From NCBI GenBank assembly GCA_029004695.1, contig JAQVZB010000020.1, forward strand, positions 1 through 16,412: a DNA stretch of 16,412 nucleotides, given 5' to 3'. Source of the stretch: Bacilli bacterium. GTDB lineage: Bacteria; Bacillota_I; Bacilli_A; RF39; UBA660. The position numbers and the translations under genes are program-made. Below, one piece after another: positions 1 to 6,324 of this stretch (positions are counted from its first letter, which is position 1; every line of letters begins with the position of its first letter). Below the pieces are notes generated by a model. It saw only the letters and a list, made by a program, of their open reading frames with translations, made no database searches and was not told the origin of the DNA.

Positions 1-13
1 ATATAAAAAAATG

Positions 14-42
14 TTGACTTTTGTAAATTTTTATAATATAAT
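14..42 (+). promoter_or_regulatory. Strong sigma-A-type promoter
   Basis: A -35 box TTGACT (14-19) and a -10 box TATAAT (37-42) are separated by exactly 17 bases, close to consensus. The predicted start is about base 49, at the foot of the first of two hairpins. No reading frame follows before the terminator at 76-114, so the immediate product is a short untranslated RNA. Read-through would reach tRNA-Arg. Confidence 0.65.
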
Positions 43-48
43 TTAAGT

Positions 49-114
49 AGTTAAGAAATTTATTTCTTAACTACTGAGTAGAACATGAAGTATTTATGTT
101 CTACTCATTTTTTT
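49..114 (+). ncRNA. Putative short two-hairpin RNA or attenuated leader
   Basis: The predicted transcript of about 65 bases is almost entirely two stems. The first has 12 perfect pairs (47-58 with 63-74) around a TTTA loop. The second has 11 perfect pairs (76-86 with 96-106) around a 9-base loop and is followed by seven T. There is no start codon with a ribosome site inside it. It could be a small RNA, an attenuator ahead of tRNA-Arg, or the end of an upstream operon that also carries a promoter. I recognise no known RNA family. The evidence is promoter plus structure only. Confidence 0.4.
76..114 (+). terminator. Rho-independent terminator
   Basis: GAGTAGAACAT (76-86) pairs perfectly with ATGTTCTACTC (96-106) and is followed by an A and seven T (108-114). 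It is the most classical terminator in the left part of the window. It ends the transcript from the promoter at 14-42, or an upstream gene outside the window. Confidence 0.75.
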
Positions 115-149
115 ATTTAATTTAAAAAAATATGATATATTATTATTAC

Positions 150-226
150 GTCCACATAGCTCAGTAGGATAGAGCAACTCCCTCCTAAGGAGTAGGTCGA
201 AGGTTCGATTCCTTTTGTGGACGCCA
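150..226 (+). tRNA. tRNA-Arg(CCU)
   Basis: A complete cloverleaf can be drawn. The acceptor stem GTCCACA/TGTGGAC is perfect. The anticodon stem ACTCC/GGAGT encloses the loop CTCCTAA with anticodon CCT (184-186), which reads AGG. The T-arm has the usual TTCGATT loop. The discriminator is G223 and the CCA end is encoded (224-226). It lies between the terminator at 76-114 and the lipid module. A possible -10 (TATGAT, 131-136) is the only local promoter hint. Confidence 0.95.
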
Positions 227-285
227 CTTTATTATTTTATTTTTTTAGATAATATGATAAAATTATAGAGTAGTAAGGAGATTAT

Positions 286-867
286 ATGAAGGATCCAATT
301 GTATATAAAATCGTAAGACCATTATTAGCATTATGGTTTTTTCCAACTTTTAGACCTCAAATAATTAATAATAATACTATACCTAAAAAAGAAAGAGCAA
401 TTTTAGCAGGTAATCATATAAGTAAAAAAGATGGTTTTATATTAGGTGCATCAACAAAAAGATGTATAAGATTCATTGCCAAAGATGAGCTAACCAATGG
501 GTCAGCTAGATTTTTTTTTAAAAGATTAGGTTTAATTCCTGTTAATAGAAGAATAAAGGATGGCTCAGTAGTACCAGCTGCAGTTGAATTATTAAATAAA
601 GATTTATTAATTGGGGTATTTCCTGAAAGTACTATTAATAAAACAAATGACATTATAATGCCTTTTAAAACAGGTGCTGTTAGAATGGCGCTTATTAGTG
701 GAAGTCCAATAATTCCCTTTGCTATAGTAGGTGAATATACAATTTTTAAAAAAAATGTTAAAATAGTTTTTGGCGAATTATATTACCCTAAAACGAATAA
801 TATAGAAAAAGAAATAAAAATATTAGAAAAAAAAGTAATTAATCTAATAAAAAAATATGGAGAATGA
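286..867 (+). CDS. 1-acyl-glycerol-phosphate acyltransferase-like protein (LPLAT), copy 1
   Basis: A PlsC/LPLAT-family acyltransferase of 193 residues, expected to move an acyl group from acyl-CoA or acyl-ACP onto a lysophospholipid at the membrane face. The catalytic H-x4-D motif is visible in NHISKKD (about residues 43-49), and the second motif in IPVNRR. The third motif reads FPESTINKTN where the family normally has FPEGTR, so the glycine and the phosphate-contacting arginine are replaced. The second acyltransferase in this module keeps FPEGTRNKTD. The start is well placed: AAGGAG at 275-280 with 5 bases to the ATG. It is the first gene of a translationally coupled set, and its stop overlaps the ribosome-site region of the acyl ligase. 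Family assignment is firm. Substrate is unknown, and the altered motif leaves activity open. Confidence 0.88.
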   Translation: MKDPIVYKIVRPLLALWFFPTFRPQIINNNTIPKKERAILAGNHISKKDGFILGASTKRCIRFIAKDELTNGSARFFFKRLGLIPVNRRIKDGSVVPAAVELLNKDLLIGVFPESTINKTNDIIMPFKTGAVRMALISGSPIIPFAIVGEYTIFKKNVKIVFGELYYPKTNNIEKEIKILEKKVINLIKKYGE

Positions 868-868
868 T

Positions 869-2629
869 ATGAATTTTATAAGTAAGGTATTTAGTAAAGA
901 TTATTCTAATGAAAGGATAAAGCCATTTAGTGACTCAATTACTCATCTTGAGTATCCGAGTTGTAGTATTCATGAATTACTTAAACAATCTGTTGATAGA
1001 TTTCCCAAATTAGCAGCTTATGATTATTTTGGAAAAGAAGTAACATATAATGTGTTTTATCAAAAAATAGAACATACTGCTAAAGCTTTTAAAGCTATTG
1101 GAGTAAAAAAAGGTGATCGAGTTACAATAAGTATGCCTAATACACCTGAGGCAATTATTTCAGTTTATGCTGTTAATATGATTGGAGCAACAGCTAATAT
1201 GATTCATCCACTATCTAGTGAAAATGAAATCGAATATTATGTTGAAGTATCTAAAAGTAAATATTTTATAACGATTGATAAATTAAAAAACCGCGTATTA
1301 AAAGCTACTAAAAATCAAAATATGGAAAGAATTATTATAACTACTGTTGATACAAGTATGCCTTTAATTGTTAAGTCTGTTTATATTGCAATGGAATCAG
1401 TTAAAAATTTTCGTAATCCTCCTATAATAGAAGATCAAGATGAAAGTAAAATAATTTTATGGAATGAGTTTTATGATTTAGGTTATAGTTATGATAAATC
1501 AGATTATAAAGTTAAGTTAAATGGCAAGGAAGAAGCAGTTATTCTTTATAGTGGTGGGACAACAGGAAAACCAAAAGGAGTTATGTTATCAAATAATAAT
1601 TTTAATAATATGGCTTTACAAGCTATTAGTCGTATTGAATCAGCCAAACCAGGAAATTCGGTATTATCGATTTTGCCTATTTTTCATGGCTTTGGATTAG
1701 GATGTTGTATTCATACGGTTTTATTAGCTGGAGTTAAATGTTGTTTAATTCCTCAATTTAAACCAGAAGATTTTGTTAAATTAATTAAAAAGAATAAACC
1801 AAACTTTGTTGTTGGGGTTCCAACTATGTTTGAAGCCTTAATAAATAGTGATGAACCATCAAAAACATATTTGAAATGTGTTACTGATTGTATTTGTGGA
1901 GGGGACACTTTAAAAGCCGAGTTAAGAACTAGAATAAATAATTATCTTGCCGAACATGGATCTAAAACTCAAGTAAGAGTTGGCTATGGATTATCAGAAA
2001 GTGTTGCAGTATGTGTCGTATGTCCTTCATTTTATTTTAAAGAAGGCGCAATAGGTCTTCCAATGCCTGATACAGAAGTGAAAATCGTTAAAATAAATAC
2101 TGAAAAAGAAGTAAAGCCTAATAAATTAGGGGAAATTTGTATATCAAGTCCGTCAGTAATGATGGGATACTTAAATGAAAATGAAGAAACTAAAAATACC
2201 TTAAGAACTCATAAAGATAATAAAATATGGTTACATACTGGAGATATTGGATATAAAAATAGAGAAGGAATAGTATTTTTTGAATCACGTTTAAAAAGAA
2301 TGATTGTGACTAGTGGATATAATATTTATCCTATGTATATGGAACAAATTATAGCTACTCATCCAGCAGTTGAGGCATGTGTCGTAGTAGGGGTGCCACA
2401 TCCTTATCGTAAACAAGTTCCAATTGCAAATGTTGTATTACGGGATAACTATGAGCCCAGTAAAGAACTAAGTAGAGCTATTAAAAAATATTGTGAAAAA
2501 TCAATTGCAAAATATTCTATGCCGGTAGAAATAGAATATATAAGATCAATTCCTAAAACATTAATTGGTAAAGTGAATTTTAAAAAATTAGAAGAAGATT
2601 GTACGAAGAAATTTGGTAAAGAAAGATAA
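869..2629 (+). CDS. AMP-forming acyl-CoA/acyl-ACP ligase
   Basis: A class I adenylate-forming enzyme (ANL superfamily) that activates a carboxylic acid, most likely a fatty acid, through an acyl-adenylate before thioester formation. All core motifs are present in order: the phosphate-binding loop YSGGTTGKPKG, the A5 motif GYGLSES, the A7 motif HTGDIG, the hinge region RLKRMIVTSGYNIYP, and the C-terminal catalytic lysine in LIGKVNF. An ATG at 857 is in frame but has no ribosome site. GGAG at 859-862 is 6 bases from the ATG at 869, so I chose 869, giving 586 residues, normal for the family. It lies between two LPLAT genes, matching the pair of domains fused in E. coli Aas. That context favours fatty-acid activation for phospholipid acylation. 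Chain length and thiol acceptor cannot be told. Confidence 0.9.
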   Translation: MNFISKVFSKDYSNERIKPFSDSITHLEYPSCSIHELLKQSVDRFPKLAAYDYFGKEVTYNVFYQKIEHTAKAFKAIGVKKGDRVTISMPNTPEAIISVYAVNMIGATANMIHPLSSENEIEYYVEVSKSKYFITIDKLKNRVLKATKNQNMERIIITTVDTSMPLIVKSVYIAMESVKNFRNPPIIEDQDESKIILWNEFYDLGYSYDKSDYKVKLNGKEEAVILYSGGTTGKPKGVMLSNNNFNNMALQAISRIESAKPGNSVLSILPIFHGFGLGCCIHTVLLAGVKCCLIPQFKPEDFVKLIKKNKPNFVVGVPTMFEALINSDEPSKTYLKCVTDCICGGDTLKAELRTRINNYLAEHGSKTQVRVGYGLSESVAVCVVCPSFYFKEGAIGLPMPDTEVKIVKINTEKEVKPNKLGEICISSPSVMMGYLNENEETKNTLRTHKDNKIWLHTGDIGYKNREGIVFFESRLKRMIVTSGYNIYPMYMEQIIATHPAVEACVVVGVPHPYRKQVPIANVVLRDNYEPSKELSRAIKKYCEKSIAKYSMPVEIEYIRSIPKTLIGKVNFKKLEEDCTKKFGKER

Positions 2630-3249
2630 TGATAAGAGAAAAACACATTAAAGGTTATAACTTTTTAAAAATAGTATTAGGTTTTATTTTTAATATTTGT
2701 TATCGACCAAAATATTATAATAAAGAATTAATTCCAAGTAATGGCCCCATAATTATAGCTGGGAATCATATGCATTTATTTGATCAAAATTTAGTTATTT
2801 TATCAACTAAAAGAATGGTTCATTATATGGCTAAAATTGAATATTTTCAAGATAGGAGAAAAGCGTGGTTTTTTAGAATGGCAGGATGTATTCCTGTTAA
2901 TAGAGAAATAAAAGATGAGGATGCTAAAAGCTCAGCCATGGAAGTTTTAAATAATGGGTATGCTTTAGGAGTTTTTCCTGAAGGAACAAGAAATAAAACG
3001 GATGCTTTTTTATTACCTTTTAAATTTGGGGTAGTATCAATGGCTCAAAAATCAGGAGCAAGTATTATACCTTGCGCAGTAACTGGTGAGTATAAAGTAT
3101 GGAAAAAAAATCATTTAAATATCATATTTGGTAAATCTTTTAAAGTACCGAAAGATATGGATTTAAAAAAAGCTAATGAAAAGTTATTTGAAGAAATATC
3201 TAACCTAAAAAAGGAAGGATTAAAAAGAATAAAAAATGAAAAACATTAA
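2629..3249 (+). CDS. 1-acyl-glycerol-phosphate acyltransferase-like protein (LPLAT), copy 2
   Basis: A second PlsC-type acyltransferase, 206 residues, probably making phosphatidic acid or re-acylating a lysophospholipid. It has an intact H-x4-D box in AGNHMHLFDQ, the second motif in GCIPVNRE, and a canonical third motif FPEGTRNKTD. It is clearly a paralogue of the 193-residue copy upstream (same motif spacing, same SGASIIP/SGSPIIP and GEY segments), but only this copy keeps the full FPEGTR. The ATG overlaps the ligase stop by one base (TAATG) and has only a weak ribosome site, so translation is probably coupled. Together with the ligase it forms an Aas-like acyl-activation/acyl-transfer unit. 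Family is firm; acceptor lipid is not known. Confidence 0.92.
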   Translation: MIREKHIKGYNFLKIVLGFIFNICYRPKYYNKELIPSNGPIIIAGNHMHLFDQNLVILSTKRMVHYMAKIEYFQDRRKAWFFRMAGCIPVNREIKDEDAKSSAMEVLNNGYALGVFPEGTRNKTDAFLLPFKFGVVSMAQKSGASIIPCAVTGEYKVWKKNHLNIIFGKSFKVPKDMDLKKANEKLFEEISNLKKEGLKRIKNEKH

Positions 3250-3442
3250 TTTAGACAATGTGACATACAAGATAATAAAATCTTTAAAATTAAATAATTG
3301 TACTTATTATTATACAATTGATATAAAAAACGATAAAGAAGTCGTATTCCTATGTGAAGAAAAAGATTCTGATAAAACAATTATATATAAAGTAGATGAA
3401 AGAGAATATCCTATTTTAATGAATAAATTTTCCTTAAAATAG
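3236..3442 (+). CDS. Small protein of unknown function (68 aa)
   Basis: A 68-residue, charged, strand-rich protein (alternating hydrophobic stretches such as CTYYYTIDI and EVVFLCEE) with no membrane segment or signal. I do not recognise a family. It overlaps the end of the second acyltransferase by 14 bases, and a purine-rich AAGGAAGG lies about 17 bases upstream, too far for a good ribosome site, so it may depend on coupling. Base composition matches its neighbours and it fills the space up to tRNA-Thr, which begins 13 bases after its stop. It is most likely a real small gene of the lipid operon, but this rests on an open frame and position only. Confidence 0.55.
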   Translation: MKNINLDNVTYKIIKSLKLNNCTYYYTIDIKNDKEVVFLCEEKDSDKTIIYKVDEREYPILMNKFSLK

Positions 3443-3455
3443 GATAATAAATTTA

Positions 3456-3529
3456 GCTGGCATAGTATAATGGTATTACGAGGCCATGGTAAGGCTTTAA
3501 TCGGTGTTCAATTCACCGTGTCAGCACCA
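3456..3529 (+). tRNA. tRNA-Thr(GGU)
   Basis: A 74-base tRNA. The acceptor stem GCTGGCA/TGTCAGC has one G-T pair. The anticodon stem AGGCC/GGCTT encloses the loop ATGGTAA with anticodon GGT (3488-3490), reading ACC. The T-stem CGGTG/CACCG is perfect. The discriminator is A3526 and CCA is encoded (3527-3529). It follows the small gene by 13 bases and is probably part of the same transcript. Confidence 0.93.
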
Positions 3530-3638
3530 TTAGAATTTAACTCGAATTGCTTTTGTAAATAAAATAAGGGCTTTTTGAGTTTTTTAATACAAAAAATTTC
3601 AATTTAGAAATAAAGATTTTAAGTTTAAAATACCAAAA

Positions 3639-3655
3639 AGTACTGCCTGAAAAAA
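3639..3655 (+). repeat. AGTACTGCCT direct repeat, copy 1
   Basis: The sequence AGTACTGCCTGAAAAAA recurs at 4634 as AGTACTGCCTAAAAAAA, 16 of 17 identical, and in shorter form at 4681. Copies 1 and 2 lie on either side of the XRE gene, about 1 kb apart. Confidence 0.6.
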
Positions 3656-3674
3656 ACCAAAAAAAACCAGAAAA

Positions 3675-3684
3675 TTTCCGGAAA
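3675..3684. repeat. Perfect palindrome TTTCCGGAAA
   Basis: A 10-base perfect palindrome in A-rich DNA about 170 bases upstream of the XRE start. Related CCGAAAA, CGGAAAA and CCGGAAAA strings occur downstream of the gene at about 4608, 4651 and 4688. It could be an operator, but no function is shown. Confidence 0.4.
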
Positions 3685-3845
3685 AAAACAGGACATTTTA
3701 CTAGAAAAATACAATAAAAAATTTTTATAGAATTATGTTATACTATTATTAGAGATAAATAGTGATTTATTGTTAACCCTTGATATATTTCCTGTAAAAA
3801 TTAATAAACATTTTATATAATCTTAATGTGAAAGGAGCAAGAAAT

Positions 3846-4556
3846 ATGTATCAAGAAAAAATCGGGAAATTTATTGCTGAGTGCAGAAAAGAAAAAAATA
3901 TGACTCAACAAGAATTATCAGAAAAATTAGGTGTATCAGATCGCTCTGTAGGAAACTGGGAAAATGGAAGAAACATGCCCGACTTATCATTATTTAAACC
4001 TTTATGTGTCGAATTGGGAATCACACTTAATGATTTAATGAGTGGTGAAAAAGTAAAAGAAAAAGAATATCAAGATAAGTTGGAAGAAAATCTAATTAAT
4101 ACAATAAATTATGCTAACAAAAAAATTGAAAATAGAAATAATTTTATTGGTGTAATATTAATAATATTTGGTATTTTAATTTCAATTACATCAGTTGCAA
4201 TATTTCCAAGTGAAAGTAGTTGGGGATCAATTTATTCTGTTTTTGGAGTAATTGTATCTTTAATAGGAGTAAGTAAATTTACAAAGAAATTAACTTATAT
4301 AAAAAGATTAACATGCAATTTTGGATATTTCTTCATATTTGTATTAGTATTAATGACAATAGATTATATTGGAGTTGTTAATATTCATCAAGCACCAAGA
4401 TTTTCATTAGTAAAAGTTTCAGGAGAAAATGTTATGTATTATGATACACCATTATATGATGTGGTAAGATGTAATGTTAATAAAGATAATGAAACATTTA
4501 AAGTAATTAAAAATCGAAAATATGATGCAGATAATATTGATGTTTTTTGTAAATAA
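3846..4556 (+). CDS. Membrane-anchored XRE-family transcriptional regulator
   Basis: A 236-residue protein. An N-terminal Cro/C1-type helix-turn-helix (about residues 5-66, with MTQQELSEKLGVSDRSVGNW as the recognition unit) is joined by a charged helical linker to three predicted membrane segments (about 100-120, 127-144 and 157-178). With the DNA-binding domain inside, three crossings put the last 55 or so residues outside; this tail has two cysteines (Cys209, Cys235) that could form a disulphide. A GTG at 3828 is in frame, but AAAGGAG (3831-3837) with an 8-base spacer points to the ATG at 3846. The layout suggests a one-component sensor that binds DNA in response to an envelope or external signal. 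It stands alone in 316- and 414-base non-coding flanks with shared repeats, so autoregulation is plausible. Domain calls are firm; signal and targets are unknown. Confidence 0.85.
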   Translation: MYQEKIGKFIAECRKEKNMTQQELSEKLGVSDRSVGNWENGRNMPDLSLFKPLCVELGITLNDLMSGEKVKEKEYQDKLEENLINTINYANKKIENRNNFIGVILIIFGILISITSVAIFPSESSWGSIYSVFGVIVSLIGVSKFTKKLTYIKRLTCNFGYFFIFVLVLMTIDYIGVVNIHQAPRFSLVKVSGENVMYYDTPLYDVVRCNVNKDNETFKVIKNRKYDADNIDVFCK

Positions 4557-4633
4557 CAAATTTACAATTTATCAATTAAAAACATAATAATTGTTCTTTA
4601 TTTATTAAAAAAAATCCGAAAAAATCGCATAAT

Positions 4634-4650
4634 AGTACTGCCTAAAAAAA
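4634..4650 (+). repeat. AGTACTGCCT direct repeat, copy 2
   Basis: AGTACTGCCTAAAAAAA matches copy 1 at 3639 at 16 of 17 positions. It lies about 80 bases after the XRE stop codon. Confidence 0.6.
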
Positions 4651-4680
4651 CGGAAAAATTCAAGTAAACTATTACCTAAA

Positions 4681-4691
4681 AGTACTACCGG
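4681..4691 (+). repeat. AGTACTACCGG, degenerate copy 3
   Basis: It shares AGTACT-CC with copies 1 and 2 and lies 47 bases after copy 2. It is followed by the first AATCAGTATA element at 4694. Confidence 0.4.
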
Positions 4692-4693
4692 AA

Positions 4694-4830
4694 AATCAGT
4701 ATATTGAAATAAAATAACTGAACTGCTTTTAAGGGAACTTTCTCATTAGTCAAAACAAGTTTACTTGTATTTTTTAGTAAGTCAAATACTGGTTTTTTTC
4801 GATTTTTATACTGATTAATTATACTGGATT
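4694..4830. repeat. Cluster of AAWC(C)AGTAT elements
   Basis: AATCAGTATA is at 4694-4703 on the plus strand. On the minus strand AATCAGTATA is at 4807-4816, AATCCAGTATAA at 4819-4830 and AAACCAGTATTT at 4784-4795. The plus copy and the first minus copy are exact 10-base inverted repeats. The inverted pair CAAGTAAACT (4661-4670)/AGTTTACTTG (4758-4767) interleaves with them rather than nesting, so this is not one large hairpin but a set of repeated short elements. Confidence 0.5.
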
Positions 4831-4878
4831 TTTTCTGTTAAAAGTTGAGTAAGAGACCTTATTTGCACCGGTACTTAT

Positions 4879-4904
4879 GTGAACTGCATTTGTAGTTCAT
4901 TTTT
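4879..4904 (+). terminator. Probable rho-independent terminator
   Basis: GAACTGC pairs with TGTAGTTC (7-8 pairs including one G-T) around a very short loop, then five T follow before a G run. It would end transcripts coming from the XRE side, just ahead of the acetyltransferase gene. Confidence 0.45.
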
Positions 4905-4970
4905 GGGGGTTTTGATGTATAATTAAATTGAGGTTTAGTTAAATTATGTTTTTATTGATAGGTGAATAAT

Positions 4971-5405
4971 ATGAAATATAAATTAAAATATGCAAAAGAT
5001 GAAAATTTAGAATTACTAATTAAATACAAATTAAAAACTATATACGAATATGCCGAAAATTTATCTGATGAAGAAATAGAAAAAATTAATAAATATGTAA
5101 AAAATAATGTACTAAAGCAAATTCATGATTATAAAATAATTAATATTAATAATAATATTGTCGGAAGCTTACTAGTGTTAAAATATTTAGATGGAATATT
5201 AATTGACGAATTATATCTTAATGAAGAATATCGAAATAAAAAAATAGGTTCATCTATAATATTAGATATTCTAAATTCAAATAAAATAGTCTATTTATGG
5301 GTTTATAAAAATAATAAAAAAGGAACAAAGTTATATAAAAAATTAGGATTTAATATAATTGAAGAGACAGTTAATAGATTTTTAATGAAATTTAGTAAAT
5401 CGTAA
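4971..5405 (+). CDS. GNAT-family N-acetyltransferase
   Basis: A 144-residue GNAT acetyltransferase, predicted to transfer acetyl from acetyl-CoA to an unknown amine. The core is visible in IDELYLNEEYRNKKIGSSII (about 78-97): a beta strand, then the acetyl-CoA pyrophosphate loop R/Q-x-x-G-x-G/A in the variant form RNKKIGSS. The motif B segment follows as LWVYKNNKKGTKLYKKLGF, where the Y-x-K-x-G-F end is typical. A GTG at 4962 is in frame, but AGGTGA (4960-4965) with a 5-base spacer supports the ATG at 4971; the GTG is part of the ribosome site. It is monocistronic, with the terminator-like hairpin at 4879-4904 upstream and a convergent gene downstream. Substrate cannot be predicted. Confidence 0.85.
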   Translation: MKYKLKYAKDENLELLIKYKLKTIYEYAENLSDEEIEKINKYVKNNVLKQIHDYKIININNNIVGSLLVLKYLDGILIDELYLNEEYRNKKIGSSIILDILNSNKIVYLWVYKNNKKGTKLYKKLGFNIIEETVNRFLMKFSKS

Positions 5406-5432
5406 CAAAAAAATAAGGATTTAACTCCTTAT
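5405..5432 (-). terminator. Terminator between convergent genes
   Basis: ATAAGGA (5413-5419) pairs with TCCTTAT (5426-5432) around 6 bases. Read on the minus strand the stem is followed by seven T, so it is oriented for the LysM-CAP gene, whose TAA stop lies in the loop. It also falls right after the GNAT stop. Confidence 0.7.
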
Positions 5433-6140
5433 AAACATTTGGGTCCAATATAATGTGCCTTCATTATCTCTAGCTACTCCTACACCAATTTGATTTATTG
5501 TTGAATTTAAAATATTTGCTCGATGTCCTGAAGATGCCATCCAAAATTTCATAACTTCTGCAGGGTTTCTTTGACCAGTTGCAATATTTTCAGCGGCAGC
5601 AGTGTATTTTATACCATAAGAATCTAACATATTAAATGGAGATCCATAAATAGGGGAGTTATGGGAAAAATAATTATTATTAATAAAATCTTGTGATTTA
5701 GTACGAGCTATTTCGCTTAATTTACTATTTTCAACGAGTGGGATTCTACCTGCTTTTTCTCTTTCACTATTGACTAAACGTATGACTTCCATTTCTAATG
5801 AACTAATATCATTTTGGATATTTGGAGTTTCACTGGGATAAGATATATTAATTATTTGGCCTGGCGTGATAAATGCTGGGTTAGTAACTTGAGGATTTTT
5901 GGCAAGTAAGTTATTTAAATTTATACCATGTTTTTGAGCTATACCCCACATGGTATCTCCATGCATAACAGTATAAGTTAATGTATTATTATTTTGGGGA
6001 ATATTAATAATTTGACCTGGGTAAATTAAGGCTGGATTTGAGATTTGAGGATTAGCTAATAAAAGGTCATTTAATTCAATTCCATATTTTGTTGCAATTT
6101 GCCACATAGTATCTCCTCGCATCACAATATAAGTTGTCAT
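5421..6140 (-). CDS. LysM-LysM-CAP domain protein, SafA/YkwD-like
   Basis: A 239-residue protein with two LysM peptidoglycan-binding domains (about 2-46, opening TTYIVMRGDTMWQIA, and 52-97, opening TYTVMHGDTMWGIA), a short linker, and a C-terminal CAP/SCP domain (about 110-239) with the family segments YFSHNSP, AENIATG, FWMASSGHRANILN and TLYWTQMF. There is no signal peptide: the first LysM begins at residue 2. That is how spore-coat morphogenetic proteins of the SafA type look, which act on the forespore surface from the mother cell; an unrecognised export route is the alternative. A GTG at 6152 is in frame, but AAAGGTGG (6149-6156) with an 8-base spacer points to the ATG at 6140. It is divergent from the holin/endolysin pair. 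Domains are certain; a spore role is inferred. Confidence 0.88.
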   Translation of the reverse strand: MTTYIVMRGDTMWQIATKYGIELNDLLLANPQISNPALIYPGQIINIPQNNNTLTYTVMHGDTMWGIAQKHGINLNNLLAKNPQVTNPAFITPGQIINISYPSETPNIQNDISSLEMEVIRLVNSEREKAGRIPLVENSKLSEIARTKSQDFINNNYFSHNSPIYGSPFNMLDSYGIKYTAAAENIATGQRNPAEVMKFWMASSGHRANILNSTINQIGVGVARDNEGTLYWTQMFIRS

Positions 6141-6291
6141 AAGTAATACCACCTTTCTATTAATTACCTAAAATTATATTATAGTATATGAATAAAATAG
6201 GTTTTAGTAACAAGATATTCTTTTAAATTATTAAAAATAAATTTTTGTTAGGTTATATTCCTTTTCTATTATTTAAATAAATCATAAGATA

Positions 6292-6308
6292 TTATAGCTA
6301 TGCTATAA
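6292..6308. promoter_or_regulatory. Inverted repeat TTATAGC-TAT-GCTATAA upstream of the holin
   Basis: Perfect 7-base arms with a 3-base centre end 16 bases before the nominal holin start. A possible promoter (TTGTTA 6245-6250, 16 bases, TATTAT 6267-6272) lies upstream, which would place the repeat in the leader. It could be an operator or a small RNA hairpin limiting access to the ribosome site. Confidence 0.4.
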
Positions 6309-6324
6309 ATAATAATAGAAAGAA

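Larger units (their letters stand above)
3530..3845. other. Non-coding flank upstream of the XRE gene
   Basis: No plausible gene is found in these 316 bases. It holds a weak terminator candidate for tRNA-Thr (AACTC at 3539-3543 with GAGTT at 3577-3581, then T residues), the first copy of the AGTACTGCCT repeat (3639), a perfect palindrome TTTCCGGAAA (3675-3684) in A-rich sequence, and two -10-like boxes (TATACT 3739-3744, TATAAT 3816-3821). If the second is used, the XRE mRNA would begin only a few bases before its ribosome site. Confidence 0.6.
4557..4970. other. Repeat-rich non-coding flank downstream of the XRE gene
   Basis: No convincing gene in either strand over 414 bases. It contains two further AGTACT-CC repeats (4634 and 4681), four AAWC(C)AGTAT-like elements in mixed orientation between 4694 and 4830, inverted CAAGTAAACT/AGTTTACTTG arms (4661-4670 and 4758-4767), a short palindrome ACAAGT-TT-ACTTGT (4755-4768), a terminator-like hairpin (4879-4904), and a TATAAT (4918-4923) that may serve the acetyltransferase gene. 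Confidence 0.6.

Noticed and set aside
14..37. TTGACT paired with the first TATAAT (32-37)
   Set aside because: The spacer is only 12 bases; the overlapping TATAAT at 37-42 gives 17 and is preferred.
414..653. Minus-strand open frame of 79 codons
   Set aside because: It lies wholly inside the first acyltransferase, has no ribosome site or family pattern, and is a shadow of the real gene.
2449..2646. Minus-strand open frame of 65 codons at the ligase/acyltransferase junction
   Set aside because: It is antisense to conserved motifs of the ligase and shows no features of its own.
4573..4593. Hairpin CAATTA/TAATTG after the XRE gene as its terminator
   Set aside because: Only six A-T-rich pairs, a 9-base loop and an interrupted T tract; too weak in this A+T-rich DNA.
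3639..4830. The repeats around the XRE gene as a CRISPR array
   Set aside because: The repeats are too short and unevenly spaced, and lie on both sides of a gene; no cas genes are present.
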